Part shown: positions 28,936 through 38,879 of the stretch, piece by piece | Layout: every line of letters begins with the position of its first letter | How positions within the stretch are numbered: position 1 is the stretch's first letter | Source: Rhipicephalus microplus | Lineage: Eukaryota > Arthropoda > Arachnida > Ixodida > Ixodidae | Direction of reading: 5' to 3' | DNA: 64,000 bases | NCBI RefSeq assembly: GCF_043290135.1 | Contig: NW_027464589.1 | Span: forward strand, 811,001-875,000 | The notes under the pieces: generated by a model | What the model was told of the DNA's origin: nothing | What the model saw: the letters and a program-made list of their open reading frames with translations, nothing else | Database searches by the model: none | Made by a program: the position numbers and the translations under genes

Positions 28936-29079
28936 TCCTGCAGCAGCCATCGTTGGTGTCTGACGGTCCGGTGTCAGCAGGCACTGAAGTGCTTGGTGGT
29001 CGGTCACCAGCGTGAACTATCGCCCTAGAAGATAGTCACGAAATTTCGTTGCTCCAAAAATCAGTGCCAGCGCCGCTCG

Positions 29080-29514
29080 TTATAGTTTAGAATAGTTCCG
29101 CTCTGCTTGTGTCGGTGTTCTGGAATGGAACCTAATGGGTTTAAAAACATTGATTTTTGTGTGAAACAGAGCTGCTCCGACACCGTGGGGGGATGCGTCA
29201 CAATCCAACTTCAACTCTTTGTTTTGATCGAAGGGCACTAGCGCTTGTGCATCTTTGGGCCTTCGCTTCGCAGCTGTAAAAGCAGCTTCATGCTGTTCCT
29301 TCCAGTTCCAGTGCGTTTTTTTTTCTAGCAGTTGATATAAAGAGAAAAGCGTAGTTGGCATGCTAGGCAGGAACTTCGCGTAAAACGACAGCAGTCCAAG
29401 AACCGAGCGCGGCTCGGTAACATTGCGAGGACTTGGTGCCTCAACAATAGCGTCCACGTTCTTTTTTGTCGGGTGAAGACCATCTCGGTCGATTCGGTGC
29501 CAAAGATACGTCAC
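29080..29514 (-). pseudogene. RT connection and RNase H N-terminus, gypsy B
   Basis: Includes TYLWHRIDRDGLHPTKKNVD (FLGHxIxxxGIxP-type motif), RSVLGLLSFYAKFLPSM (FLGxxxYYxxFIP motif), and then the RNase H start LKLDCDASPHGVGAALFH, in which the first catalytic Asp (D in CDASPxGVG) is present. It ends with RTPTQAERNYSKL, before the second catalytic residue region. Confidence 0.82.
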
Positions 29515-29552
29515 AGACGGTCTGCGCAGTTCGCACTTATCAAATCTTAGCT

Positions 29553-30017
29553 TTATATTCCCCGTTCCCGGAAGCGCTGCAGAACGTTTCTTAGTCGCTC
29601 GCCATTATCATTATTTTGCTCCGACACAAGTAAGTTGTGTAGATAAGCTTGCACGCCCGGCCGACCTGCAAATACCTCCTCCATCTTTCTTTGAAAGATT
29701 GCCGGTGCGGATGCTATTCCGAACGGCAGTCTATTAAAGCAAAACAGGCCTGTGTGCATGTTAATGACGCAGACTTTTCTAGCAGCTTTGTCGAGTGGCA
29801 CTTGGTTGTACGCATCGCGCCGGTCAAGAGTGCTAAAGCATTCACCATCGCTTAAGCGATCAAACTTGTCCTCAATCACGGGAAACGGATATTGCTCGGT
29901 GGCACAAGCCGAGTTCAGGGTGGCTTTAATATCCCCGCAAATTCTGACAGTGTCGTCTTTCTTTAATACCACCACAACAGGTGTTGCCCAATCGGCATGC
30001 TTCACTGGCGACAACAC
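29553..30017 (-). pseudogene. Reverse transcriptase palm, gypsy B, catalytic box lost
   Basis: Clear RT motifs: ADWATPVVVVLKKDDTVRIC, FSTLDRRDAYNQVPL (first catalytic Asp), FCFNRLPFGIASAPAIFQR. The YxDD box has become YLHN (codons at 29634-29639), so both metal-binding aspartates are replaced by His and Asn. This position is invariant in active RTs, hence the enzyme would be inactive even without the frameshifts. Confidence 0.88.
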
Positions 30018-30032
30018 TCCTATTGAAGCTAG

Positions 30033-30523
30033 TCAGTCTAGCTCTTGCGTTACTTTATCGCGCAAAGCGTATGGAAGGGGCCGTGCCTTACAGAATTTTA
30101 GAGTGGCGCCTTCTTTTAGGTTCAGACTGATGGTTGTTTCCTCTAAGAGTCCCGGGTCGGCAGAAAAGACGTCCTCGTAGTCCTCGAAGACGCTGTTGAT
30201 GCGGTAGCTGCTGTATTCGTCTTCCGGAAGAACATCCCGTGCTGCTACCTGCAATATTGGAGCTCCTGCGTTGTCGAGTAAACGAAGTGAATCACGGCCG
30301 CACAGGCTTGCCCTGCACAGTCCAACACAGTTAGCAAACAGTCCACGGACACCCCTTCGTAGCGGACGCGTAACTGAAGTTCCCCGAGGATAGCTAGGCA
30401 GCCTACGTAGCAGGAAAGCTTCATACCGGAGGCTCTCAGACTTGGCCACTGCCTGTGGTGCTCCTCATAAAGTTCGCGAGAAATGACGCAAATCGGTGAC
30501 CCGGTGTCTACCTCTATTGGCAA
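30033..30523 (-). pseudogene. Aspartic protease and linker, gypsy B
   Basis: IEVDTGSPICVIS carries the aspartic protease active site with a serine following DTG. The linker to RT continues in an overlapping frame (30033-30449), which includes FEDYEDVFSADPGLLEE and KFCKARPLPYALRDKV, leading to the RT fingers. The overlap of the two frames marks a frameshift between about 30245 and 30449. Confidence 0.8.
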
Positions 30524-30564
30524 TTCGATGCTCTTCCACGTGAATAATCGCCGAATTGGGGGTT

Positions 30565-30843
30565 CTAGAACGTTCTTCCTTTTAGACGCTGTGTCCAGAT
30601 ATGAGCTGTTTCTATTTCCTCGTTAGAGGAGCCTTCTGTGACCGTCAAAACGTTGGTTCGCCCCGTTCTAGAGTCGTTTGCATGAGGCGCACGGCTTCGA
30701 CATTTTCGTGCAAGGTGCTTTTTACGTTTACACACATAACACCATGACCTGACCCAGGGAAAGTCATTGTCTTCATGTTTTCCACTACCACATCTGCCAC
30801 AGCTTTCGACTTGAGAAGTCTTCCGTCCCCGTTGTCGGTACAT
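30565..30843 (-). pseudogene. Nucleocapsid zinc-knuckle region, gypsy B
   Basis: Contains two cysteine clusters: CGRCGSGKHEDNDFPW and CYVCKRKKHLARKC. The second matches the CX2CX4HX4C retroviral-type zinc knuckle; the first is a CX2CX4H box with the terminal Cys missing. Such knuckles bind element RNA during packaging. The segment is followed after a short interruption by protease. Confidence 0.85.
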
Positions 30844-30857
30844 TTTTCCTGACGCGT

Positions 30858-31489
30858 CTACATGTAGTAGTGGTGTGTCCTCTTTTTTACATCTGTTTCT
30901 GCAGCTTCGGCTGCTATTGCGATAGATTCTGCTTCTTCGAGCGTAAAGTCCCTTTTTGACAATAGTTGTTTCTGAAATGCACTAAAACGTACGCCGCAAA
31001 CAATGTGGTCCCGTACCATCTGGTCCAGCTCGCCGCCGAAGTTGCAGTTATCAGCTATCCGCCGAATTTCCTGCAAAAAGGTATGTATAGGCTCCCCTTC
31101 AGCTTGGCACCGGTTGAAAAATTTGTAGCTTTCGAAAATTTCGTTCCTTTTTGGGTCATAATACTCGCTGAGCGTGGCCAATGTTCTTCGTGGGACAAGG
31201 AATTTGGCGCGCGCGATGCTATTTTCCCTGCCAAAGTCTCTACCGTGTGCGTGCTCGATGCCGCCACAAGTAATGCTCTCTTTGTTGCTGAATTCTCAAC
31301 GGCGTTTGCTTCGAAGAAAGCTTTCACCTTGATAAGGTACGGTTCCCCCTTATCTTTGCTTTCGTCGAAGTCTGGTAGCTTGAGGAGGGCCATGTCGTCC
31401 CACGGCGTGCTGCGGTCTTGGGGTTCCTTCTTCGTGACTAACATGTCGCCGATCCTCGTCGCCACTGTTTCATCTCGGGGGCCACGCAA
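30858..31489 (-). pseudogene. Gag, gypsy B (two overlapping frames)
   Basis: The start lies in the frame to 31489 with FDESKDKGEPYLIKVKAFFE, and the C-terminal capsid half lies in the frame 30858-31181 (LSEYYDPKRNEIFESYKFFN, then GEPIHTFLQEIRRIADNCNF, then FQKQLLSKRDFTLEEA). These are typical of Mag-like gypsy Gag. The two frames overlap out of phase between 31055 and 31181, so a frameshift lies there. Confidence 0.82.
31450..31464 (-). other. Primer-binding site, tRNA-Ser type, gypsy B
   Basis: Minus-strand TGGCGACGAGGATCG lies one base inside the LTR border. Its complement closely matches the 3' end of metazoan tRNA-Ser(GCU) (ATCCTCGTCG plus CCA). Use of tRNA-Ser is known for Mag-like elements. 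Confidence 0.7.
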
Positions 31490-31864
31490 AGGTGCACCGA
31501 AGAACAGAGCTTACGCCGGTCAGCAAGAGAGCAGAACGTCGCTTTATTGCCCCGCCGCGGTGGTCTAGTGGCTAAGGTACTCGGCTGCTGACCCGCAGGT
31601 CGCGGGTTCGAATCCCGGCTGCATTTCCGATGGAGGCGGAAATGTTGTAGGCCCGTGTGCTCAAATTTGGGTGCACGTTAAAGAACCCCAGGTGGTCGAA
31701 ATTTCCGGAGCCCTGCACTACGGCGTCTCTCATAATCATATGGTGGTTAAACCTCACATATCAATCAACGTCGCTTTATTGTCAAGCCAGGCTTGCTTAT
31801 ATTTAGTAAGAACGTAAGAGAGGAAGGGAAACAAGGGAGAGGAGCGGCGATAGCTGTCGCTGCA
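31466..31864 (-). repeat. 5' LTR of gypsy B, split by a SINE; outer border tentative
   Basis: In plus orientation it starts TGTTTCATCTCGGGGG next to the primer site and contains, reading minus, a TATA-like AAATATAAGC followed by AATAAAGCGACG. Without the SINE and duplicated target it would be about 167 bp. The far end (CA at 31864) is chosen only because it gives TG...CA symmetry; no second LTR is present to confirm it. Confidence 0.5.
31550..31766 (+). mobile_element. Ruka-type tRNA-derived SINE (copy 1)
   Basis: The head contains a pol III A box (GTGGTCTAGTGGCTAAGG) and a perfect B box (GGTTCGAATCC), and the tail contains GGTGCACGTTAAAGAACCCC as in the tick Ruka SINE family, whose head is serine-tRNA-like. 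It is flanked by the 15-bp duplication AACGTCGCTTTATTG at 31535-31549 and 31767-31781, proof of retrotransposition. Relative to the copy at 52638 it lacks an internal GCAGCGGCT repeat and has a deletion near the 3' end. It encodes no protein and depends on a LINE for mobility. Confidence 0.95.
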
Positions 31865-32439
31865 CCAGAACGAAAGATGCGCACGTTATCGTGCGCGCAG
31901 CGCAATAGTGAGATCGGTGCAGAATATGCAGCAACTTATATCAATCACCACCTATATTTATGCACAGTCTATTTTGATATGCATAACATAGTAGCTCCTC
32001 TAAGAAGGCGAAAAAGACTTCGCTATCACCATCACGTGGTCGATACTAAACAGTGAAAACATTGCATTCGCATTGTATTATTACTACTTTATAGTCGGGT
32101 GTGTATTTGGAAAGATTCGCAACCAAGTTTCATGAAAGTCTTGCTCACGCCATCTGCATGACTCCTCCACCACGACGGCTTGGTCTACTTAAAACGAAGT
32201 TTCGATAGCCTGTCGAACAAATAACATCGTATTATGCACAATACCATGTTTCAGTAAACATTTATTATCAAATTGAAGGTAAATTCACTGATAAAAGCTT
32301 TATCTGGTCGTGTTTCTTGTGGGCTGACTGAGCAGTGAAATGCAAGGTAGTAAGAGAATTGGCGTTGTCAGGATGAATGAGTTTACATGGGGCAATAATC
32401 ATTCAAGAAGGAATAACCTTTGCTGTTGGTAATATTCAC
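31865..32439. other. No gene recognised
   Basis: AT-rich sequence between gypsy B and a LINE remnant; nothing recognisable. Confidence 0.4.
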
Positions 32440-33135
32440 TAGCATATTTTAGACAGGTGTCATTCGCACGTGATCTTAACAACGCCAGATTCTTCAGTTT
32501 TCTGGGCGAACACTTTACCGTCCCTCACACATGGAAATCGCCATTTTTTTTTCTGAAACTGTCATACCAAGTAGTTGCTTCGGTTGAGGGCATATAAGTT
32601 GTCATTCACAAAGACTGACTGCTTGAAAGAGAAACCAATGCTATTTTTGTGACGAGTCTGACCCTTCGTGCTTTTCAAACAAAAGAATCCCATTTCGAGC
32701 GACGGTTGAAAGACACGACAATGTTCTTATCAGTATCAGAGTTCCGTACGCGATGGCAATTATTGATATTGTGTTTTGGTGATGCCATGCCGAGCACTTC
32801 ACCTACTTTTCCCAGAACATTCCCAAGGTTCTAAATTTAAGAGCAAGCAACACCTTTCACTTCAATATTCTTATTTCTGAAAGATTGTTCTTGTGGCACT
32901 ATCTTTAGAAAGTTCTGGGACACTAGCTTCCTTATTTTTTCAACTTCCTGCAAAAGAGGCTCTTGGACTGCATTTATCTTGGCATTTTGCTGTTTAAGTG
33001 CTTCACAATTTTTTCTCAGCGCCTCATACCGGTCACTAGCAAATTCCACACGTTCTTGAGTTCTCTAAGTTCTTTACAAAATTCACGTTTCAAATCCGCC
33101 ATTTCCCGTTTAAGTTCCGCCACATAATTCCCCAT
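32440..33135 (-). pseudogene. LINE ORF1 protein, several frameshifts
   Basis: From an ATG at 33135 (MGNYVAELKREMADLK) through a coiled-coil (YEALRKNCEALKQQNAKINA) to QSFRNKNIEVKGVACS, an ORF1 hallmark of tick LINEs (xRxNNIEIKGVP). Beyond an in-frame stop the RNA-binding C-terminal part continues in other frames: NNCHRVRNS, IVVSFNRRSKWDSF and KKWRFPCVRDGKVFAQKTEE, in the expected order. At least three frame breaks are needed. The endonuclease-RT ORF2 is absent downstream, so only the 5' part of the LINE is present. Confidence 0.75.
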
Positions 33136-33600
33136 CCTGAACAACAGAAAAAATAACACACTACAAAGCATACACCTCAAAAGCGATATACCTTAGCCAA
33201 CAACTGGCAGGAGGGCAGCAAATCAAACTTGAGTAACAAGAAATTATGAAAAGTATTTTCCAACCAACAGAATAAACTTGGGGTAAGCTCTCGGTTTCCA
33301 TGGGTGCCTCTGCTGCCAAAGTGACGGCGAAAGACCAGAGGTGCTCTTTATAAAGGGCCCGCAGAACAGGCAACGTGACATGGATCCACGTGGCTCCCAA
33401 AATCAGGCGCAGACAGCTCAAACAGGCAGTGCAGCAATGCTGTTCCGATGCAAGGAATGATGCCCCTTAACCTATAGGTACAGTTACACTCGTGATGCAG
33501 TGGCCCGCCGTTTTCTTGGAAGTCCCCGAGCGTTGGTATCTGCAGAATAAACGTGGGTCAAATTCACGATTCCAACGGCTGCTGCTGCTGCCAAAATGCT
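33136..33600 (-). repeat. LINE upstream region with a diverged monomer pair
   Basis: Upstream (in LINE sense) of the ORF1 ATG, two related segments centred on CTCTGCTGCCAAAGTGACG (about 33310) and GCTGCTGCTGCCAAAATGCT (about 33578) lie about 270 bp apart. Their core resembles the CTACTGCCAAGTG core of the monomers at 403-924, which occupy the same position relative to the other LINE ORF1. The match is short and imperfect. Confidence 0.35.
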
Positions 33601-33666
33601 GGCATCGACGTGCAAAGCTACAGTTATCTTTTCGAGAAATAGCAAGGCACGCGAAACACTGAAAGC

Positions 33667-35138
33667 AAAATTCGCCCCGTATTCGCATGTTACACTGCCA
33701 GTTTCGTCAAAAAACGGTAGTCTTGCGTCTAAAAAGAGTGAACAAAACGTTTATTTGATGTTCTGCGCAAACAAATTGGTGAATGGTATTCTGAAGGCGC
33801 TGTGCTAGAGAGCCTCGAGCGTACAGGGGAGGCGCATGAGCACATCAAGTCACGTCACATGTGAGACATGAGGGCTATATAGCTGTTCTCTTGGGAAACG
33901 AAGCGCGCGCGCTCTGTGCGCCCATCACAGAGGTGATAAGGTGTAGAGCGCAAGGCTACGGGTAGGTGCTGCCAACGTGCAGTCTTGGTGAAGCGTTGAA
34001 AACACTTGCCTTTTCGTGCAAGTATTGCATGACCAGTGCCACGTGATAAATGCTACGGTCCTTAGCATTACTTATGTATGCCTTTTCGAGTGAGAGAGAC
34101 ATATACAGAATATTGAAGTGCTGTGATCGTGCCTCAGATATGCGCAATATTTGCTTTTTAATTGACAGTCGCACAAGATGAACGCTGAACTTTAAGCAAT
34201 ATTGGTGTTGCGCTGCGGATGGGGGGCCGTTTGGGGTATCGTTCGGCCAATTTGTGACCGTTTAGGCTACTTTAAGGGCGGTCGAACAGACAGACCAAAA
34301 TTTTCGCGTCGAAGGTCCCCAAAATAAAGACTATCGTCTTTAAAACATTAACACGCGCTAGTGCGACGCTACCCAAAGGGCTCATGGCCTCTACTCAAAC
34401 AATCACCGCCAAAACATTTGCCAACCTTCACGACTATTAAAAGTCTTTTTGGGAGCCTTCGACGCAAACATTTTTGTCTGCCTGTCTGTCTGTCTGTCTG
34501 TCTGTACATTTGTTTGTTTGTTCGCCCTTAACGGTACTACAAATGGCACTAAAATCGCCAAACGATACTCCAAACAGCCGACCCCATCCGCAGCACCCAC
34601 CAATATTGCTCAAAGTTCAGGGTTCATACTTGTGCGATTTACAATTAGAAGTCAAATATTACACATATTTGAGGCACCATAACAGCACGTCAATATTCTA
34701 TATGTGTGTCTTTTTACTAGAAAAAGCGTACACAAGTAATTCTAAGGACCGTAGCGTTTATCACGCTGCCCTGACCATGCAAGTCTTGCACAAAAAGGCA
34801 AGTGTTTTCAACGCGTTGCTAAGACAACACGGTGGTGGCAGCTACCCGTCGTCTTGCGTCCTACACCTTATCACCTAAGAGACGGGCGCGCACGCCGTGC
34901 GCTTCGTTGTCCAGGATAACTGCCAGATTGCCTTCATGTCTTACGTGTTACGTGGCTTGATGCGCTCATTCGCCTTCGCTGCACGCTCCAGGTGCTCTAA
35001 TGCAGTGCCTTCAGAATACCATTGATCAATTTTTTTGCGCAGAACATCAAACAAACGTTTTGTTCACTCTCTCCAGATGCAAGACTGTCGTCTTTCGACG
35101 ACATTTGCAGTGTGACATGCAGATGCGGGGCGAAATTT
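33667..35138. mobile_element. 1.47-kb palindromic (foldback-like) element
   Basis: The left arm 33667-34336 and right arm 34437-35138 are inverted copies, alignable nearly throughout at roughly 75-85 percent (for example GAGTGAACAAAACGTTT, ATTCTGAAGGC, GGTGATAAGGTGTAG, AAGGACCGTAGC in matching order), with a spacer of about 100 bp. Neither arm encodes a recognisable protein, so it looks like a non-autonomous inverted-repeat element. Target-site duplications were not identified. A TCTG tetranucleotide tract (34477-34505) sits near the inner end of the right arm only. Confidence 0.85.
34477..34522 (+). repeat. (TCTG)n/(TTTG)n microsatellite
   Basis: About seven TCTG units followed by TTTG units, within the right arm of the palindrome; the left arm has only ACAGACAGACC at the mirrored place, so it has expanded in one arm. 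Confidence 0.9.
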
Positions 35139-35244
35139 GTGTTACATGTGTTCTTCTTATTAAGGTTCGCCACACGTTTAGCGTGGAGTCACCACTATGT
35201 TTAATTCAGATGCCAAGTATTGTGCCTTGCACGAATATGGTGAT

Positions 35245-37620
35245 GAAGGAATGTCATTATTATTATCTTCATCAGCCCGACTACACCCGTTGCAGGACAA
35301 AGGCCGCGCTCATGTTACGCCAGTCAGGCCGGTCCTGTGCTTGCTACTACCACTTGATACCCATCAACTTCCTAATCTCATCTGCACACTGAAATTTCTG
35401 TCTCCTTCTCATTCAGTGGCATTCTGCGGAAATCCAGTCAGTTACTCCTAATGACCAATGGTTATTCTGTCTACATGCTTTGTACCCGACCCATATCTAT
35501 TTCTTCTTGTTGTTTTCTACTCTAATATCCTTAACGCTGGTTGGTTTCCTGATTCGCACTGCTCTCTTTTTCTATCTAAAAGTTACGCCTATCAATGTCC
35601 TTTTCATAGCACACTACGTCATCCCCAAGTTAAACCAAACCCTCTTAGTAAGCTTCAAGGATTCTGCGCCATAGGTAAGTACCGGCAGGAGGCAGCTGTT
35701 ATATTGAGAGTTAGTGCTAGATCACCATTGATGATTTCAGACTGCTTGACGATTGTAATTCACCTGATTTCATTATTCTAGTTATTTCACTCCTAATTCG
35801 CTGTCATGATTCAGCTATTCGGCTAGTACCTGTCCTAAGTAGAAATATTCCTTTACAGCTTCCAGCGTCTCTCCAGCTATCGAAAAGTGGTGTTTCTGCT
35901 GAGATCTTGCACATTACTTCAGCTTTGTGCTTATTAGTTTCTAGACCTACTCTACTGATTTTCGAGTGCAGTTCTATAATAATGAGCTCTAAGTACTTCC
36001 CAGAGTTATAAAGGCAATGTCATCAGCAAACCACCGGTTATTAAGATTCTGTCTTTTATTTCTTATTCCAAACTCTTCCCAATCTAAAACCCTAGTTGAT
36101 ATAAGTATCACACAATTTTCATTTGTTTATAACACGTGAACGCAGTTGTTTATGAATTTATTGGGAAAATTTCAGTGTTTTAAACTGATATGTATCACGA
36201 TTCTTTTAAGCAGAGTAATAGAAACAAAGACAACGTTACAAGTTGCAAGCACCCTGATGGTTATAGCTACGCTGACACTGGCGGCTTTTCCTTACAGTCT
36301 ATACGTATCACTTTTATGATGATGATGGCAAAACATTATGAACTAAAGCAATTGCCCTGGCATCGCCACGCCAGTCGCGATGCCAAAGCGGCTGCTGCAG
36401 AGACTCGGAACAAAAGTGAGTGCCCTCCTACGCCCGCTTCCAGGCCCGCTTGTAACGCAATATCATGCAAGTGGGCTTTCAATGCAAGGCCTCCTAAAGC
36501 CTCCTGTAAGCACGCGGTAAATGGCATTGGTGAGATTGTGTCCCTTGTCTTACACCTTTTTTTCGGTATTCTGTCACTTTCTTTATGAAGCGCTATGGTG
36601 GTAGTTGATGCGCTATAGGTTTTTTTCAGGGTGTTCATATGTGCTCCGCTGACGCTTTGATTCCGCAGTGTCTGCATTACTGCTGACATCTCTGCTGTAT
36701 CAAAATGTCTTCTCGTAATCTATGAAAGCTATGTATAGTACTTGTGTGTAATCTGAGCATTTCTCAAACATCTGATTGATACCAACAAATGTGGCCGATT
36801 GTTGAGTAGTGTGTTCGCAAACGTTCTTAATCCTTTGATTGACTGAATTATAATGTTTCCGTAATTCTGTCAGCAATTAACTTTGCAGATAGCTTGTATA
36901 CAACGGAGAGCAAGCTGATCAGCTGTTAATTTTTTAAGTCCTTCCCATCCCCCTTTTTTTGCAGACTTGATGATGTCAGGATTCTTTCAAGATTTTAGTA
37001 CCCTTCAAGTCTGGAGACAGTTCGTGAACTGGGTGACTAGTTTTTCTAACACAATCTTTCTCCCGCCTTTCAGCAGATCTGATGATGAGATGGGTCACGG
37101 ATAGATCTTTCTTTAAGATACTGGTTGTCTCGACTACTGTAGAGATGTCTGGAAAACTTCTCCGTTACTTTATATATCCTATTCATATATGTAGTTACTG
37201 TGCATTTCTTGTCCCTTAGTGCATACATCTGGTTTTTCGCCTATCCAGTGTTCCTTTTTCACCACTTCGACGCTTCCTCCGTTCTTTAGAGCATGTTCAG
37301 TTCATTTCATGGTATACCTTCTTACATAGGATGCTTTGCGTCTACTAATCAACATCAAAATATCTGTCATTTCATTGAGGCTTCATGCTTTCACATTGTT
37401 TAATCAGGTTTTTCGTCTCCTAGTACAGTTGCCAGTGTCCTATCTAACTACCATACTTACAGCTTCCACTGCCCACTCCGTAATAGTGATAGTGAGATTA
37501 TCATTTATTGCGTCAACGCTAAGGCCGGTTTCCTCAATAAGAGTCGATTATTTGTTCTGAAGCGAGAATATTAATTCCTGTACTTTCCCTCTCAGTGATA
37601 GCTCATTGATTGGCTTCTTG
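35245..37620 (-). pseudogene. Abundant-type tick LINE (RT region), heavily decayed
   Basis: In the minus frame 36336-36689 the RT motifs read SAVMQTLRNQSV, SASTTTIALHKESDRIPKKR and TRDTISPMPFTACLQEAL, corresponding to the finger-palm region including a diverged GxRQGDxISPxLF box. The reverse complement continues for about 1 kb through sequence characteristic of a very common tick LINE (for example GTAAGTACCGGCAGGA and CCAGTCAGTTACTCCTAATG in plus orientation) to a 3' end near 35245 with an ATGATGA-like tail. Stops and frameshifts are frequent, and a 0.4-kb block at 36095-36495 interrupts it. Confidence 0.75.
36095..36495. other. Insertion inside the LINE RT region
   Basis: LINE sequence is continuous up to about AATCTAAAACCC (36094) and resumes at CCTCCTGTAAGCACGCGG (about 36503). 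The intervening 0.4 kb is unlike the LINE and not recognised; an ATGATGATGATGG run is near its middle. It may be a second small element or replaced sequence. Confidence 0.45.
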
Positions 37621-38097
37621 CGCATCAGTTGCTGCCCGGCCTAGAGGAGTGTAGTCAACGATTATATTCCTATCGCAATGCGTTAAATGACATTGGTTGT
37701 TCTCGTCACCACAAGCAGTCAAAGATGTCGCAGCCTAAACCGAAGTGCCACAGGAGAAACTCCCGCCGAATCTGGCATTCGCCTTGGCGAACACACTCTC
37801 GCAATCATTACGTTGACACTGCAACGGCACTTGTTAGGCGTCGTCTTACGCCGTTAGGCGTCACTGCGTCATCTTGCCTGAAGACAGAAAAAGAGTAGGT
37901 GCCTTTTTCCATTCAAGAACCACGCATTCATTGTTCGGCACTGCGTTGTTTCATGCGTGTCACACCATTAGCTAACTTGGCGGTGATGGTTAGCGCAATG
38001 CGCCAAACACCGGTGCTTGCATTTGCTGTTAGCAATTTAGAGTGGCTCAAAACGCTGCCGGATCATCAGTACCCTCTTGGTCCTTTATTACTTTTAC
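37621..38097. other. No gene recognised
   Basis: Moderately GC-rich sequence with short internal repeats of TTAGGCGTC (37830-37862). Frames such as 37629-37898 have no known domain. Confidence 0.4.
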
Positions 38098-38494
38098 GGG
38101 GCGAAGCTCCTTAGGGCGTGGGCTGTGCGTCCCCTGTAGCCTGTATGTAGCCACCTCTAGTTTAGTTCTTGCAGTGTTCACTAGATGGCGGTACGGTCCC
38201 CTGTATGTAGCCACCTCTAGTTTAGTTCTTGTAGTGTTTACTAGATAGTGGTACTTGTAGCTGATGATGAAAGATGCAAGACGTTATAAACTAGAAAGCG
38301 GTACTTGTAGTTGATGAAAGACGCGAGATCTTATAAAATAGGAATGATGTCACATATGGCGCGTGTCATTGGTTGAAGGCAATCGTTCGATTTAGTGCGG
38401 CGACGTACGCTAGGGGGAGCGATGTAATAAAATCGAGTGGGCAAAATGTACAGAGGATTCATGGTTTACCAGGTTTACCTCCGGAGCTTCGCCC
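38098..38494. mobile_element. Small terminal-inverted-repeat element (MITE-like)
   Basis: GGGCGAAGCTCC at 38099-38110 is the exact reverse complement of GGAGCTTCGCCC at 38483-38494, framing a 397-bp block without coding capacity. The interior includes a 60-bp tandem repeat. Such short inverted-repeat elements are mobilised in trans by DNA transposases; which family is not evident and no target duplication was identified. Confidence 0.6.
38141..38312 (+). repeat. 60-bp tandem repeat inside the MITE-like element
   Basis: CTGTATGTAGCCACCTCTAG starts units at 38141 and 38201 (period 60, nearly identical), followed by degenerate copies built on CTAGAWAGYGGTACTTGTAG. Confidence 0.9.
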
Positions 38495-38879
38495 ACTCAT
38501 CATCATTCACTTCGTGGATATGGCGGAATTTTTTTTTCTGGTCATGAAACTCCCGCGTCGCTCAGTGGGAGAGCTGCATACAACACCCGCACTTTCTACG
38601 CCACGGCGCTGGCGTAAATAGAGGGGTGAGGAAGCCGGCTCAGCTGTCGAAAAAAATTCTCTTTTCTGTTTTCCAGCCAACATTGAGCAGCGCCACAAGT
38701 GGAAACGTGTGATTCCACGACAAGAAACTGCCGGAATTTGTTCGACGTAAAAAACGCTCGTGTGTGTGAAAAAAATTTCGATGCCAGTGGCATTGTACGT
38801 GCGGACGTGTGCACAGTGAGCAGAGTCATCGTTTCACTGCCCCGATAACGACTGAGACTGGTGTAAGACGCCGTACCTA

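Larger units (their letters stand above)
28940..31864 (-). mobile_element. Ty3/gypsy element B, 3'-truncated, with SINE in its LTR
   Basis: Minus-strand order: 5' LTR (interrupted by a SINE), primer site, gag, zinc knuckle, protease, RT, start of RNase H. Coding stops within RNase H around 28940-28980 (segment reading LVTDHQALQCL in minus orientation) and LINE sequence follows; integrase and 3' LTR are absent. Multiple frameshifts and active-site losses show it is dead. It is unrelated at the nucleotide level to elements A, E and F. Confidence 0.88.

Noticed and set aside
30966..31568. 200-codon plus-strand open frame
   Set aside because: Antisense to gag of gypsy B and runs into the SINE; no independent support.
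31555..31620. Apparent tRNA gene (A and B box, cloverleaf-like)
   Set aside because: It is the head of a Ruka SINE with a SINE body and target-site duplications; the same head occurs at 52638.
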